Notes: generated from the letters alone by a model not told the origin. A stretch of DNA of 64,000 nucleotides from JBOHRN01 sp050732775 (GCA_050732775.1 JBOHRN010000029.1:3900-67899), one strand, 5' to 3'; positions 8,272 to 19,098 are shown, counted from the first letter of the stretch. Made by a program: numbers and translations.

Positions 8272-9060
8272 TCACAACGCCATGATATTGGCCCCTGCGT
8301 CCACGTACAAGGTCTCTCCCGTGACTCCGCTAGACAGCTCCGAGGCCAGAAAGAGCCCGGCGCGGCCCACCTCGTCCACCTCGATGGCGCGGCGCAACGG
8401 CGCCTTTTCAGCCGTCCTTTTGAGCATCTCCCGGAAGCGGGGGATGCCGCGCGCGGCCAGGGTGTTTACCGCGCCCGCCGAGATGGCGTTTACCCGCACG
8501 TTCCTCGGCCCCAGGTCCGACGCCAGGTAGCGCACGCACGCCTCCAGGGACGCCTTGGCGACGCCCATCAGGTTGTAGCCGGGCACCACCCTTTCGGCCG
8601 CGTGATAGGAGAGGGTGACCACGCTCCCGCCCTCGGTCATGAGCGGAAGGGCGGCACGCACCAGCCCCACCAGCGAGTAGGCGCTGATTTCGTGGGCCGT
8701 CAGGAAGGCCTGCCGGCGAGTCTGCACGAACGGCTCGGTAAAGGTCTCGCGCTGGGCAAAGGCCACCGAGTGGAGCAGAAAATCGAGCCGCTCCCAGCGC
8801 TCGGACAAGTCGCCGAACAGCTCGCTAAAGTGCCTGTCGTACCGCACGTCTAGTTCAAACAGGGGCGGCTCTCCCAACTCGGCGGTGGTCTTGGCCACCC
8901 GCTCCCTGAGCGCCTCTCCCTGGTAAGTGAATGCCAGCTCCATGCCGGCGCCGGCCAGGGCGCGGGCGATGGACCAGGCGATGGATTTCCGGTTGGCGAC
9001 CCCCACTATGAGGCCGCGCTTCCCTTCGAGGAGCCCCGCTAAAGATTTCCGTTTTGCCAT
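8272..9060 (-). CDS. fabI: Enoyl-[acyl-carrier-protein] reductase (NADH)
   Basis: Short-chain dehydrogenase catalysing the last reduction of each fatty-acid elongation cycle. At 262 aa it is typical of FabI. The cofactor loop is GVANRKSIAWSIA rather than the classical GxxxGxG, which marks FabI among SDR proteins. The active-site pair is Tyr152 and Tyr162 with Lys169 (YNLMGVAK). SGAVNTLAARGI is the usual substrate-loop segment. It ends the valS/Ig-lipoprotein/fabI run, starting 3 bp after the preceding stop. It would be expected to be the target of triclosan-type inhibitors. Confidence 0.96.
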   Translation of the reverse strand: MAKRKSLAGLLEGKRGLIVGVANRKSIAWSIARALAGAGMELAFTYQGEALRERVAKTTAELGEPPLFELDVRYDRHFSELFGDLSERWERLDFLLHSVAFAQRETFTEPFVQTRRQAFLTAHEISAYSLVGLVRAALPLMTEGGSVVTLSYHAAERVVPGYNLMGVAKASLEACVRYLASDLGPRNVRVNAISAGAVNTLAARGIPRFREMLKRTAEKAPLRRAIEVDEVGRAGLFLASELSSGVTGETLYVDAGANIMAL

Positions 9061-9062
9061 GG

Positions 9063-10160
9063 TCAGCTGTCGTCGCTTGGTTGATCTGATCCGTTGGTTT
9101 CATCGCGGTCGGGCGGTTCGGGCACTGCGAAGCCGGCCTCGCCGCCGCCGGAGAGGGCGTTCAGGTTGCGCACGTCCCGGGCCGAAACCTTGTACCCCTC
9201 GCCGGGAGGCAGCTCTCTCTCCGGAACGATGGTGACTAGCCGCGAGGGGAGCAGCTCCTCCCTGGGCGGCGCCGCAACGGTGTCGGGCACCGCCACGGGA
9301 GTGTCGGCCACGGCCCCCTCTCCCACCGAGACCGAGGTCACGGCTAGCGGCGCGCCCGCGGGCGAAGCCAGTGTGACCTGGCCGGAAGAAAGCTCTAGGT
9401 CCGGGTCCAGGTAGTCGTCAAACTCCACCAGCACCAGTCCGTCCCGGTACTCCGCCGAGATCAGCGCGGGAGGGGTGGTGTCGGGTTCCAGGACCCGCAG
9501 CGAAACCCGGACCGGTTCCCCTTCCCGGACCTCTGTTCGAGCCGTGTCGCGCTTCTCGAAGGGGTCCAGGGAACGGCTTCCGTCAAGGTCCTCGAAGGCG
9601 CGGAGGCGGTAACTCCCCTCGGGAATCGAGCCCAGCGAGAATCCCCCCACCGTGTCCGTGAGGGTGGCGTAGACCAGGGAGTCGGGCGTGAGGATCGCCT
9701 CTACCCGCAGCTCCCGGGCTGCCCGCCCAGTGATCCGGTCGGTCACCGTACCCGCCACCTCGGTGGCGGGGATCTCCGGCCCGGTCGAGAAGATTAGCCG
9801 CGTCTCCTGGTCGGGCGACTCGTTCCAGCGGGTGCGGATGGTGGGGGCCAAAGCCACCTGGTAGATGATCCCCGGTTCCCAGCCATCCTCCAGGAATATC
9901 CTCACCTCGGAACCGCCCTGGTCTACCCGGAAGGGGCTGGTCCGGGGCGAGACCGATACCGCTTCTTCGACGCCCTCTTCGGAGAGGGTCTGGTCGAAGC
10001 GGAACACCACCGGGCGGCGCCGGTCGGCCAGCACCGAGAAAGAGTCCGGCCGCACCGACAGGAGTACCGGCGGGGGAAACTCCTCCGGCCCCCCGGGCGG
10101 GGCTTCCACCTGGGCGCAGCCGCAGCCCATGAGGACGAGCAAGGAGAGGGATGGCTTCAC
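9063..10160 (-). CDS. Ig-like domain lipoprotein, function unknown
   Basis: 365 aa lipoprotein with a lipobox around LMGC (Cys13) followed by a Pro-rich stretch. Residues of about 30-130 look like a bacterial Ig-like (Big_5-type) domain (PDSFSVLADRRRPVVFRF, IIYQVALAPTIRTRWN). A carboxypeptidase-regulatory-like beta domain follows at about 132-215 (AGTVTDRITGRAARELRVEA, GSIPEGSYRLRAFEDLDGS). A second Ig-like part is at about 225-345, and the tail is acidic. Similar proteins occur in Bacteroidota and related phyla and are exposed at the envelope, but no activity is known. It lies between valS and fabI with 3-bp gaps, so it is co-transcribed with housekeeping genes. Confidence 0.8.
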   Translation of the reverse strand: MKPSLSLLVLMGCGCAQVEAPPGGPEEFPPPVLLSVRPDSFSVLADRRRPVVFRFDQTLSEEGVEEAVSVSPRTSPFRVDQGGSEVRIFLEDGWEPGIIYQVALAPTIRTRWNESPDQETRLIFSTGPEIPATEVAGTVTDRITGRAARELRVEAILTPDSLVYATLTDTVGGFSLGSIPEGSYRLRAFEDLDGSRSLDPFEKRDTARTEVREGEPVRVSLRVLEPDTTPPALISAEYRDGLVLVEFDDYLDPDLELSSGQVTLASPAGAPLAVTSVSVGEGAVADTPVAVPDTVAAPPREELLPSRLVTIVPERELPPGEGYKVSARDVRNLNALSGGGEAGFAVPEPPDRDETNGSDQPSDDS

Positions 10161-10163
10161 TCC

Positions 10164-12920
10164 TTAGACGCCTTCCAGTACCCGCAACTTTTGGCCCAGT
10201 TTGTCCCGCTGCTCGGTGAAGGTCTTGAGCTTTTCCCGCTCGCGCTCTACCACTTCGCCGGGGGCGCGGGCGAGGAACTTCTCATTCCCGAGCTTCCCCC
10301 GGGTGGCTAGCACCTGCCCCTCCAGACGAGTGATTTCGCCGCTCAGCCGCCGCCGTTCCCGGTCCAGGTCGACCACCCCCTCGAGGGGGATAAAAAGCTC
10401 GGCCCCGGAGCGGAGCACGGCGTGGGCTCCCGCCCCGGAGCGCCCCTCGCCGATCCGTTCCACCGACCTTACCCGCGCCAGCCGCCGGAGAGCTTCCGCG
10501 TCGTCTTGCTCTAGCACCTCTTCCAGGGAAGGTGGGATGGCACGCAGAGTTACCGGAACCAGCTCTCCGGCGGGGACGTTGTACTCTCCCCGCAGGGTCC
10601 GGACCGCGCTGATCAGCTCCATCAGCTCCTCCAGCGACCGTTCAGCGCCAGGGTCGGAAGGAGTTGCGTCCGGGTCGGGCCACGGCGCCTTCATGATAGA
10701 CTCCGCGCGCTCCCAGCCGCCGGGGAGTCGCTGCCAGAGTTCCTCGCTGAGAAAAGGCATCACCGGGTGGAGCAGCCGCAGCGCCTGCTCCATTACCGCG
10801 GCCAGGGTGAGGCGGGCCGCGCAGCGCGACGCCTCTCCCCGCTCCCCCGCCAAGCGCGGCTTGACCAGCTCAAGATACCAGTCGGCGAGCTCGGCCCAGA
10901 AGAAGTGGTAGACGGTCTCGGTGTAGTCGTGAAAGCGGAACTGCTCCAGGGCGCGGGTGGCGCGCCCGCTAGCGGCAGAGAGCCGTGAAAGTATCCAGCG
11001 GTCCGCCAACTCCCGTTGGCCCTCGACCTCGCCCGGCGGGGGCAACTGTTCACGTTCGAGCTGCGACAGGGCGAAGCGCCCCACGTTCCATACCTTGTTG
11101 GCGAAGTTCCGGCCGGGGGCGAACGCCTCCTCCAGGTCTTGGTGGTTGAGGAGGATGTCGCTGCCCGCGGCCGCTCCCGAGAGCACCGTATAGCGGAGGG
11201 CGTCCGCTCCATAGAGGCGGACCACCTCCAGCGGATCGATACCGTTTCCGAGCGACTTGGACATCTTGCGGCCCAGGTGGTCGCGGACCGTGCCGTGGAG
11301 GTAGACGTCCCGGAACGGCTCCCGGCCCGTGAACTCCAGCCCGGCCATGACCATCCTCGCCACCCAGAAGAAGAGGATCTCGGGCGCCGTGCTGAGCGCG
11401 TGAGTGGGGTAGAAAGTGCGCAAATCGGCGCTCTCCCGGGGCCACCCGAAGACCGAAAACGGCCACAGCCACGACGAGAACCAGGTGTCGAGCACGTCCG
11501 CATCCCGCCCGAGCTCGACCGGCTCGCCGTAGTGGGTGCCCGCCTTGGCGGCAGCCTCCTCTTCGCTGCGGGCCACGAAGAGCTCCCCGTCGGGTCCGTA
11601 CCAGGCCGGAATGCGGTGCCCCCACCAGAGCTGCCGGGAGATGCACCAGTCGCGGATGTTGGCCAGCCAGTGCTCGTACACCTTACCCCAGCGCTCGGGG
11701 GTAAAGCGGAGCCGACCCTCCCGGTACGACGCCAGGGCGGGACCGGCGAGCGGCTCCATCTTCACGAACCACTGGAGGGAAAGCCGGGGTTCCACCACCG
11801 CGCCGCAGCGGTAGCAGTGGGGCACGGCGTGGACGTACTCCCCCACCTCCTCCAAAAGGCCCTCTTCCCGGAACGCCTCCACTACCCGCTCGCGCGCCTC
11901 GAAGCGGTCCAAGCCGCGGAACCTCTCGGGTGCATTCTCATTCGTGCGGGCGTCTTCGCTAAGTACATTCACGCTTTCGAGCCCGTGGCGGCGGCCGAGT
12001 TCGAAGTCGTTGAGGTCGTGGGCGGGGGTGACTTTGACCGCACCGGTTCCGAACCCTGGATCTACCTGGTCGTCAGCCACGATGGGTATGGTCCGGCCGG
12101 TGAAGGGTAGCTCGGCCCTGACGCCGACGAGCCTCCGGTAGCGCTGGTCGTCCGGGTGTACGGCCACGCCGGTGTCGCCCAGCACGGTCTCCGGGCGGGT
12201 GGTGGCCACGACGAGGTACGGCCGCCCGTCCGGGAGCCGGGGGAGCCCAGCCCCCTCTACGCCAGGCCCGAGCGGGTAGCGCAACTTATACAGTTTGCCG
12301 GGCTCTTCCCGCGCTTCGGCCTCCTCGTTGGAGAGGGCGGTCAGGCAGCGGGGACACCAGTTGATGATGTACTCGCCCCGGTAGACCAGCCCCTTTTCGT
12401 GGAGCCGTACGAAGACCTCGCTCACCGCGCGCGACAGCTCCGGGTCGAGCGTAAAGCGGGCGCGGCTCCAGTCGCACGAGCAGCCGATGGCCCGGAGCTG
12501 TTTCAGGATGCTCCCGCCCGTCTGCCCAACCCACTCCCACACCCTGGCCACGAACGCCTCTGGTCCAAGTTCTTGACGCGAAGCTCCCTCGGCCGCGAGC
12601 TGGCGCTCCACCACGTTCTGGGTGGCGATGCCGGCGTGGTCGGTGCCCGGCACCCAGAGGGCGCGACGGCCCTGCATGCGTCGCCAGCGGACGAGCACGT
12701 CCTGGATGGTGCTGTTGAGACCGTGGCCCATGTGCAGGGTCGCGGTGACGTTGGGCGGGGGGATGACGACGGTATACGGCTCCCTTTCAGCGGCGCCGTC
12801 TTCAGCGGGGGCCGGGGAGAAGAGCCCGCGCTCTTCCCACCAGCCGTACCAGCGTTCCTCGACCTCAGAGGGGTTGTAGCGGGGGGAAAGCGGCTCGGAC
12901 ATCTCCGGTGGCTCGGGCAT
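10164..12920 (-). CDS. valS: Valyl-tRNA synthetase
   Basis: Class I aminoacyl-tRNA synthetase charging tRNA-Val. It has the HIGH-type motif as HMGH (residues 63-66) and KMSKS in GRKMSKSLGNGIDP. The editing domain (about 200-340) contains TTRPETVLGDTGVAVHP. The C-terminal 70 residues form the tRNA-binding coiled coil (REREKLKTFTEQRDKLGQKL). The 918 aa length is normal. The start is uncertain: ATG codons occur at 12965, 12920 and 12902, and none has a well placed ribosome site. I prefer 12920, close to the conserved SPRYNPSEVEERWY. Confidence 0.96.
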   Translation of the reverse strand: MPEPPEMSEPLSPRYNPSEVEERWYGWWEERGLFSPAPAEDGAAEREPYTVVIPPPNVTATLHMGHGLNSTIQDVLVRWRRMQGRRALWVPGTDHAGIATQNVVERQLAAEGASRQELGPEAFVARVWEWVGQTGGSILKQLRAIGCSCDWSRARFTLDPELSRAVSEVFVRLHEKGLVYRGEYIINWCPRCLTALSNEEAEAREEPGKLYKLRYPLGPGVEGAGLPRLPDGRPYLVVATTRPETVLGDTGVAVHPDDQRYRRLVGVRAELPFTGRTIPIVADDQVDPGFGTGAVKVTPAHDLNDFELGRRHGLESVNVLSEDARTNENAPERFRGLDRFEARERVVEAFREEGLLEEVGEYVHAVPHCYRCGAVVEPRLSLQWFVKMEPLAGPALASYREGRLRFTPERWGKVYEHWLANIRDWCISRQLWWGHRIPAWYGPDGELFVARSEEEAAAKAGTHYGEPVELGRDADVLDTWFSSWLWPFSVFGWPRESADLRTFYPTHALSTAPEILFFWVARMVMAGLEFTGREPFRDVYLHGTVRDHLGRKMSKSLGNGIDPLEVVRLYGADALRYTVLSGAAAGSDILLNHQDLEEAFAPGRNFANKVWNVGRFALSQLEREQLPPPGEVEGQRELADRWILSRLSAASGRATRALEQFRFHDYTETVYHFFWAELADWYLELVKPRLAGERGEASRCAARLTLAAVMEQALRLLHPVMPFLSEELWQRLPGGWERAESIMKAPWPDPDATPSDPGAERSLEELMELISAVRTLRGEYNVPAGELVPVTLRAIPPSLEEVLEQDDAEALRRLARVRSVERIGEGRSGAGAHAVLRSGAELFIPLEGVVDLDRERRRLSGEITRLEGQVLATRGKLGNEKFLARAPGEVVEREREKLKTFTEQRDKLGQKLRVLEGV

Positions 12921-12990
12921 GGGTCTGCGAGCCGGGAGCTTACGCCGAGAGCTGTGAAGGGGCAAGGATTCCCCAACGCGGGGCCGTGAC

Positions 12991-13833
12991 CTAGCGCCCT
13001 TCGAACGGCAACTTGGCTTGGTCCAGGTCCAGATTCTTCAGTACCGACTCGTCCTCGCGGGTGAGCCGGCGTATGGAGTCGCGGATGCGCGAGCCCTCCT
13101 CGTAAATATCCACCACCGCCTGCTCAATGGTTTCGTCTTCGGCTACGGGCGGGTGGGAGCGCAGGAGCTGGGCTTGGCCCATGATTACGGCCAGGGGGTT
13201 GTTGACCTCGTGCCGAACCGCGCGCATCAGCTCCAGGACTTCGGGCGACGGGGAGGTCCGCTGCCCCGGCTCCGGACCGAGCAGCCGCTCGACCCCTTCC
13301 AGTGCCGACGCCGTGAGCCTGGCCAGCTGGGCTAAGAGGCGCAACTCATCGGCCCGAAAGAGAGGTCTGCCCGGGTCCCGGGCGGCCACGAGCACGCCGC
13401 TGACCCGGTCGGAGAGGATGAGGGGGAGGGCTGCGGCCGGCCCCAGCCCCAACTCTCTCTCCAACTCGGGGTGCGCGCGCGGGTCGAAGCGCAGATCCCG
13501 GCTCTGCTGGGCCTCGGCCGCTGAGTAGGCCCAACCGGCAAAACTTTCGGCTACCGGCACGTCTTGCTGGGCCGCCGGGCCCAGCCGGCCGGTGCCCCCC
13601 CGGCTCCGGAGGGCGCCCGCGCCGGGGCCGTGCTGCGAAAATACGGCCGTGTGCGCGGCGTGGACCAAGCGGGAGGTCTCGTCTAGCACCGCGGCGAGTA
13701 ACCCTTGCCGCGGATCGGGCGCGGAGATGGCGCGGAAGACGCGCTCAGCCACTTCAAAGCCAGCATCGGCCGAAGTATCCGGCTCAGAGATGGCGGAAGA
13801 GGAGAAGTCCTTCGGTGGCGCGCGATCCGGCAT
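12991..13833 (-). CDS. GAF domain protein with histidine-kinase phosphoacceptor domain but no ATPase domain
   Basis: 280 aa, apparently soluble. Residues of about 25-180 form a GAF-like sensory domain (ISAPDPRQGLLAAVLDETSR, AAALPLILSDRVSGVLVAAR). A HisKA-type dimerisation segment follows, with the phospho-acceptor motif RHEVNNPLAV (His208) and helix 2 up to about residue 265. The protein then stops, without the N, G1 or G2 boxes of an HATPase domain, so it cannot autophosphorylate as written. It follows a REC/HD-GYP gene on the same strand by 114 bp and has its own predicted promoter. It may be a phosphotransfer or scaffold protein, or a sensor working with a kinase in trans (inference). Confidence 0.75.
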   Translation of the reverse strand: MPDRAPPKDFSSSAISEPDTSADAGFEVAERVFRAISAPDPRQGLLAAVLDETSRLVHAAHTAVFSQHGPGAGALRSRGGTGRLGPAAQQDVPVAESFAGWAYSAAEAQQSRDLRFDPRAHPELERELGLGPAAALPLILSDRVSGVLVAARDPGRPLFRADELRLLAQLARLTASALEGVERLLGPEPGQRTSPSPEVLELMRAVRHEVNNPLAVIMGQAQLLRSHPPVAEDETIEQAVVDIYEEGSRIRDSIRRLTREDESVLKNLDLDQAKLPFEGR

Positions 13834-13919
13834 GAAAGTTACGAGTTCACCTTCGGAAGCTGGCCGGTCTCCAAGCGGAGACGCCCGGCTCTGCGGCCCC
13901 GGCTCGCGCCGAGTGTGCT

Positions 13920-13947
13920 ATTATCGAGTGACCCTGTCTAAGTCTAA
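13920..13947 (-). promoter_or_regulatory. Predicted promoter of the GAF/HisKA gene
   Basis: Minus-strand TTAGAC (13942-13947), a 16-bp spacer, then GATAAT (13920-13925). It lies immediately after the stop codon of the HD-GYP gene and would give a leader of about 80 nt. Confidence 0.45.
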
Positions 13948-15063
13948 TTAGCTGGGCGGTTCTCGCAAGAGGTGTTCCCCCGTTGTTCCGCCGTTGCCCA
14001 GCAGTACCGGCACGCCGCCGTCGCCGGGAAACCCCTTCTGTTTGGCGTCTATGAACGCCTGCACCACCTGGGGGTCAAATTGGCTCCCCGAGCAGCGGCG
14101 TAGCTCTTCGACGGCGTCGTCCTGGCTGCGTTCGTCCCGGTAGGGGCGCGCGGTGACTATGGCGTCGAAGGTATCGGCTACCGAGAGGATGCGTCCCTCG
14201 ACGGAGATTTCTTCACCCGAGAGGCCATTCGGGTAGCCGGTCCCGTCCCAGCGCTCCTGGTGGTGGAGAACGGCCGGAAGGGCGGGCTCCAGAAAGCTGC
14301 TCCGCTCCACGATGGAGGCGCCTATCTGGGGGTGCCGCTTCATCACTTCGTACTCATCCTCGGTGAGCCGGCCCGGCTTGCGCAGAATTTCGTCGGGCAC
14401 GCCGATCTTGCCCACGTCGTGCAGCAAGGCCCCAACCCACAGGGTACGGAGCCGCTCCCCCTTGAGCCCCATCTCCCTCCCGGTAGCCACCGCGTAGCGG
14501 GTGACGCGCTCCACGTGCCCTCCGGTGTAACCGTCGCGGGCCTCGATGGCGTTGGCGAGTGTGTGCAGCGCCTCCACGAAGATCCGTTCGATCCGCTCGG
14601 CCTGCTCGGCTACCCGGTGTTCCAGGTGCTCCTGGTAGTAGCGGTTTTCCCGCACCAGGCGCTGGCGCTCCAGAGCCCGCTCGACCGCCAGAGATACTTC
14701 GTCCAGGTTGAACGGCTTGAGGAGGTAGTCGTCGGCGTGGAGCCGGAGCGCCTCGACCGCATTCTCCAGGGTGCCCGCGCCGGTGAGGATCACGAACCCC
14801 ACCGTGTCGTCGATCTCCTTGACTTGCTTGAGAAATTCGAGGCCGTCCACGCCGGGCATGAGGAGGTCGGAGAGGATCACGTCGGCCCCCGAGCGGCGGA
14901 AGCGCTTCAAGGCGGCGCGGCCGTCCGAGGCTTCCTCCACTTGGTACTCCTCTTCGGAGAGGGCCCGGCGTAACACCAGCCGGATGTTGGGCTCGTCGTC
15001 CACCACCAGGACGCGCGGCCGCTCTCTGTGCTGGGGGAAGGCAGGGCGTGACGGCTGTGTCAT
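13948..15063 (-). CDS. Response regulator with HD-GYP c-di-GMP phosphodiesterase domain
   Basis: 371 aa, RpfG-like. The receiver domain (about 15-130) has the acidic pair DD (22-23), the phospho-acceptor Asp66 in VILSDLLMPG and Lys116 in LLKPFN. A coiled linker joins it to the HD-GYP domain (about 155-350). That domain keeps LLHDVGKIGVPDE (His215-Asp216) and HHQERWDGTGYP, so hydrolysis of cyclic di-GMP is expected. The ATG start overlaps the etfA stop as ATGA, which places it in the etfBA operon. No partner histidine kinase with an ATPase domain is in the window. Confidence 0.92.
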   Translation of the reverse strand: MTQPSRPAFPQHRERPRVLVVDDEPNIRLVLRRALSEEEYQVEEASDGRAALKRFRRSGADVILSDLLMPGVDGLEFLKQVKEIDDTVGFVILTGAGTLENAVEALRLHADDYLLKPFNLDEVSLAVERALERQRLVRENRYYQEHLEHRVAEQAERIERIFVEALHTLANAIEARDGYTGGHVERVTRYAVATGREMGLKGERLRTLWVGALLHDVGKIGVPDEILRKPGRLTEDEYEVMKRHPQIGASIVERSSFLEPALPAVLHHQERWDGTGYPNGLSGEEISVEGRILSVADTFDAIVTARPYRDERSQDDAVEELRRCSGSQFDPQVVQAFIDAKQKGFPGDGGVPVLLGNGGTTGEHLLREPPS

Positions 15064-16037
15064 GAAAGTTTCTTTACCTCTTCGGTGAGCCGAGGGACGA
15101 TCTCGAACAGGTCGCCCACGATGCCGTAGTCAGCCACTTTAAAGATGGGGGCGTCGGCGTCCTTGTTGATGGCCACGACGATCTTGGCAGTGCGCATCCC
15201 GGCCAGGTGCTGGATGGCGCCCGAGATACCCACGGCGAAGTAAAGAGTGGGGGCCACGGTTTTACCGGTCTGGCCCACCTGGTCGGCGTGGGGCCGCCAC
15301 CCCGCGTCGACTACCGCCCGCGACGCCCCCACCGCGGCGTTGCCCAGGGCGTCGGCCAGCTCTTCCAAGAGCTTGAAGTTATCGGGGTTCTGGAGCCCGC
15401 GCCCGCCCGAGACCACCACCGGGGCCTCGGCCACGTCGAGCTTCTCCCCGCTCGCGGCCCTTACCTCCGTGACCCTGGCACCCTGATCTTGGCCAACTGC
15501 TGGTTCAACTGTTTCCAGAGCGGCGTCGCGGGGGCTTTCGCGGGGAGTGAATACGTTGGGGCGGATAGAGAGCACGACGGGCTTTGAAGAAAGCTCTTGC
15601 CGGACGAAGGCCTTACCCGCGAACACGGGCCGGGTGGCCACCACCGCTTGGCCCTCCACCTCCAGGCCGGTACACTCGGTGACGCACGGCACGCCGAGCC
15701 GGGCCGCCAACCGAGGGGCCAGATCCTTGCCCAGCGCCGACGCCGGAAAGACCACGGTCCCGTACCCCCGCTCTTGGATCAGATCGACCAACAGGTGGGC
15801 GAAGTCTCCCGCCCGGTACAGCTCGAACGATGCGCTTTCGGCCGCCAAGACCTTGTCGGCGCCGTAACGCCCGAGCACTTTCGCCCGCTCTCCGACTCCC
15901 GGCGTGCCAAACACGACCGCGTGTACCTCTGCTTCGAGCTGGTCCGCGATAGAACGCGCGGCGGTGACCGCCTCGTGCGAGACCTTGCGTAACTCCCCGT
16001 CCCGGGCTTCGGCAAAGGCCAGCACCACCGGAGTCAC
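15060..16037 (-). CDS. etfA: Electron transfer flavoprotein, alpha subunit
   Basis: FAD-binding subunit that takes electrons from acyl-CoA dehydrogenases and passes them to the quinone pool. At 325 aa it is normal. The C-terminal FAD domain has SGGRGL, GASRAVVDAGW, VGQTGKTVAPTLYFAVGISG and the INKDADAPIFKVADYGIVGD signature. A GTG start overlaps the etfB stop (GTGA). Together with the mutase genes it fits a cell that burns fatty or branched-chain acyl-CoA. Confidence 0.96.
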   Translation of the reverse strand: MTPVVLAFAEARDGELRKVSHEAVTAARSIADQLEAEVHAVVFGTPGVGERAKVLGRYGADKVLAAESASFELYRAGDFAHLLVDLIQERGYGTVVFPASALGKDLAPRLAARLGVPCVTECTGLEVEGQAVVATRPVFAGKAFVRQELSSKPVVLSIRPNVFTPRESPRDAALETVEPAVGQDQGARVTEVRAASGEKLDVAEAPVVVSGGRGLQNPDNFKLLEELADALGNAAVGASRAVVDAGWRPHADQVGQTGKTVAPTLYFAVGISGAIQHLAGMRTAKIVVAINKDADAPIFKVADYGIVGDLFEIVPRLTEEVKKLS

Positions 16038-16783
16038 AGAACCTTTGCTTCTTCCCTCAAGACGCGCAGCAACTCGGGCACGGCGTCGGGTCCTTCGCCC
16101 ACTACCCTTCCCGGCTCCCGCTCCGGCGGGTAGCTAAGTACGCCCGGCTCACTGGCCGGTTCGGGTGCGTCTACCTCCTTTTCTTCCAGCGGCTTGCGCT
16201 TGGCGCTCATGATCCCCTTGAGGGACGGGTAGCGCGGCTCGTAGGCGCCCTTGGTGATGGTAAGGGCGCAGGGAAGTGGTAGCTCGACCACCTCGGTGCC
16301 ACCCTCGATCTCGCGCTGGGCGGTCACGCTAGCTCCCTCGACCCGGAACTCCGTCACCGCCGAGGCCGAGGGAAGCCCGAGCAGCTCGGCGGTCATGGTG
16401 CCGACTTGCTGAAGGTCGTCGTCGATGGCCTTGAGGCCGAAGAGGAGAAGGTCGTGTTCCCGCTCCTTGATCTCTGCGGCCAGCAGTTTCGCCACCTCCA
16501 ACCCCTGCAGGGGGCGTCCGGTCTTGAGGAGCACGGCGTCGTCGGCCCCCATGGCCAGGGCGGTACGCAAGGTTTCGGCGCTTTCGGCGAGGCCCGCCGA
16601 AACGGCGGTCACGCTCCCCTCCCCCGCCCCTTCCTTGTGCTTGAGCGCGGCCTCCACGGCGAATTCATCATACGGATTCATCACGAACTTCACGCCCGAG
16701 GGGTCGATGGACGATCCGTCTCCGCCGATGCGAACGCGCGTTTCGGTGTCGGGGACGCGCTTCACGCACACGATGATCTTCAC
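16034..16783 (-). CDS. etfB: Electron transfer flavoprotein, beta subunit
   Basis: AMP-binding partner of EtfA. The 249 aa chain begins KIIVCVKRVPDTETRV and has the VMNPYDEFAVEAAL segment, both family hallmarks. LGLPSASAVTEF and ALTITKGAYEPRYPSLKGIM match the EtfB signature region. The GTG start leads an operon etfB-etfA-HD-GYP behind a good promoter (16841-16869). Confidence 0.96.
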   Translation of the reverse strand: MKIIVCVKRVPDTETRVRIGGDGSSIDPSGVKFVMNPYDEFAVEAALKHKEGAGEGSVTAVSAGLAESAETLRTALAMGADDAVLLKTGRPLQGLEVAKLLAAEIKEREHDLLLFGLKAIDDDLQQVGTMTAELLGLPSASAVTEFRVEGASVTAQREIEGGTEVVELPLPCALTITKGAYEPRYPSLKGIMSAKRKPLEEKEVDAPEPASEPGVLSYPPEREPGRVVGEGPDAVPELLRVLREEAKVL

Positions 16784-16840
16784 GCGCTTTCTTCGCTCAG
16801 GCTAGGTGAGTCGGCCGCGGGGCAGCTTTACAGGCGCGAC

Positions 16841-16869
16841 ATAATAGCGTTTGGAAGGGGAGATGTCCA
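16841..16869 (-). promoter_or_regulatory. Predicted sigma-70 promoter of etfB-etfA-HD-GYP
   Basis: Minus-strand TGGACA (16864-16869) and TATTAT (16841-16846) are separated by 17 bp and are close to consensus. Transcription would start near 16834, about 50 nt before the etfB GTG. Confidence 0.65.
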
Positions 16870-16917
16870 GCGGGAGGAGTAGTAAAACGGCCCCCGACGG
16901 TGGCTGGTAGCTCCGCT

Positions 16918-18558
<1,641 letters not shown>

Positions 18559-18600
18559 CGCCGCAGAGGTAAAGGGCGGGGGGGGTACGCTGCCGCGAGC

Positions 18601-19098
18601 TCATTCGAGCACCACCAGGACGGCGCCTTTCTCGACGGTTTCGCCATCGGAGACCAGCACTTGGGCCACCACACCGTCGGCCGCGGACTTGAGTTCGTTC
18701 TCCATCTTCATCGCCTCAATCACCACCACCCCCTGTCCCCGTTTGACCTCCTCTCCTTCCTCGACCTCGACCTTGACCACCAGCCCCGGCATGGGAGCGG
18801 TCACCGATTTCTTCTCCTCCACCGCCTTCTCACCCACCATCTCCCTGATGGCACGGGCGCGTTCGTCGACCACCACCACCCGGTATGGAACGCCCCGGTG
18901 GACGATGCGCCAGCTCCCCTCGCGGTCGTCGCGGCTCGCCAGCAGGGTGTAGGAGCGGCCGGCCAGGTCCAGGTGCTGGAGCGCCGGCCCGTGCGCCGGA
19001 GCCAGCCCAGCCGAGACCACGGCACCGTCGACCGCGGGCCGCTCTCCGGATAGATCGACTTCGAGCTCACGGCCGGCAACGGTGACGAGGTACTTCAC
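18601..19098 (-). CDS. Biotin carboxyl carrier protein of an acyl-CoA carboxylase
   Basis: 165 aa. The C-terminal biotinyl domain (about 98-165) has the EAMKMEN motif, with Lys131 as the biotinylation site and the usual PMPGLVVKV segment before it. The N-terminal 90 residues form a beta-rich region resembling the BT/linker part of propionyl/3-methylcrotonyl-CoA carboxylase alpha subunits. It therefore seems to be the split-off C-terminus of such an alpha chain. A GTG start follows the accC stop by 4 bp. BirA at 50134-50934 would modify it. Confidence 0.93.
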   Translation of the reverse strand: MKYLVTVAGRELEVDLSGERPAVDGAVVSAGLAPAHGPALQHLDLAGRSYTLLASRDDREGSWRIVHRGVPYRVVVVDERARAIREMVGEKAVEEKKSVTAPMPGLVVKVEVEEGEEVKRGQGVVVIEAMKMENELKSAADGVVAQVLVSDGETVEKGAVLVVLE

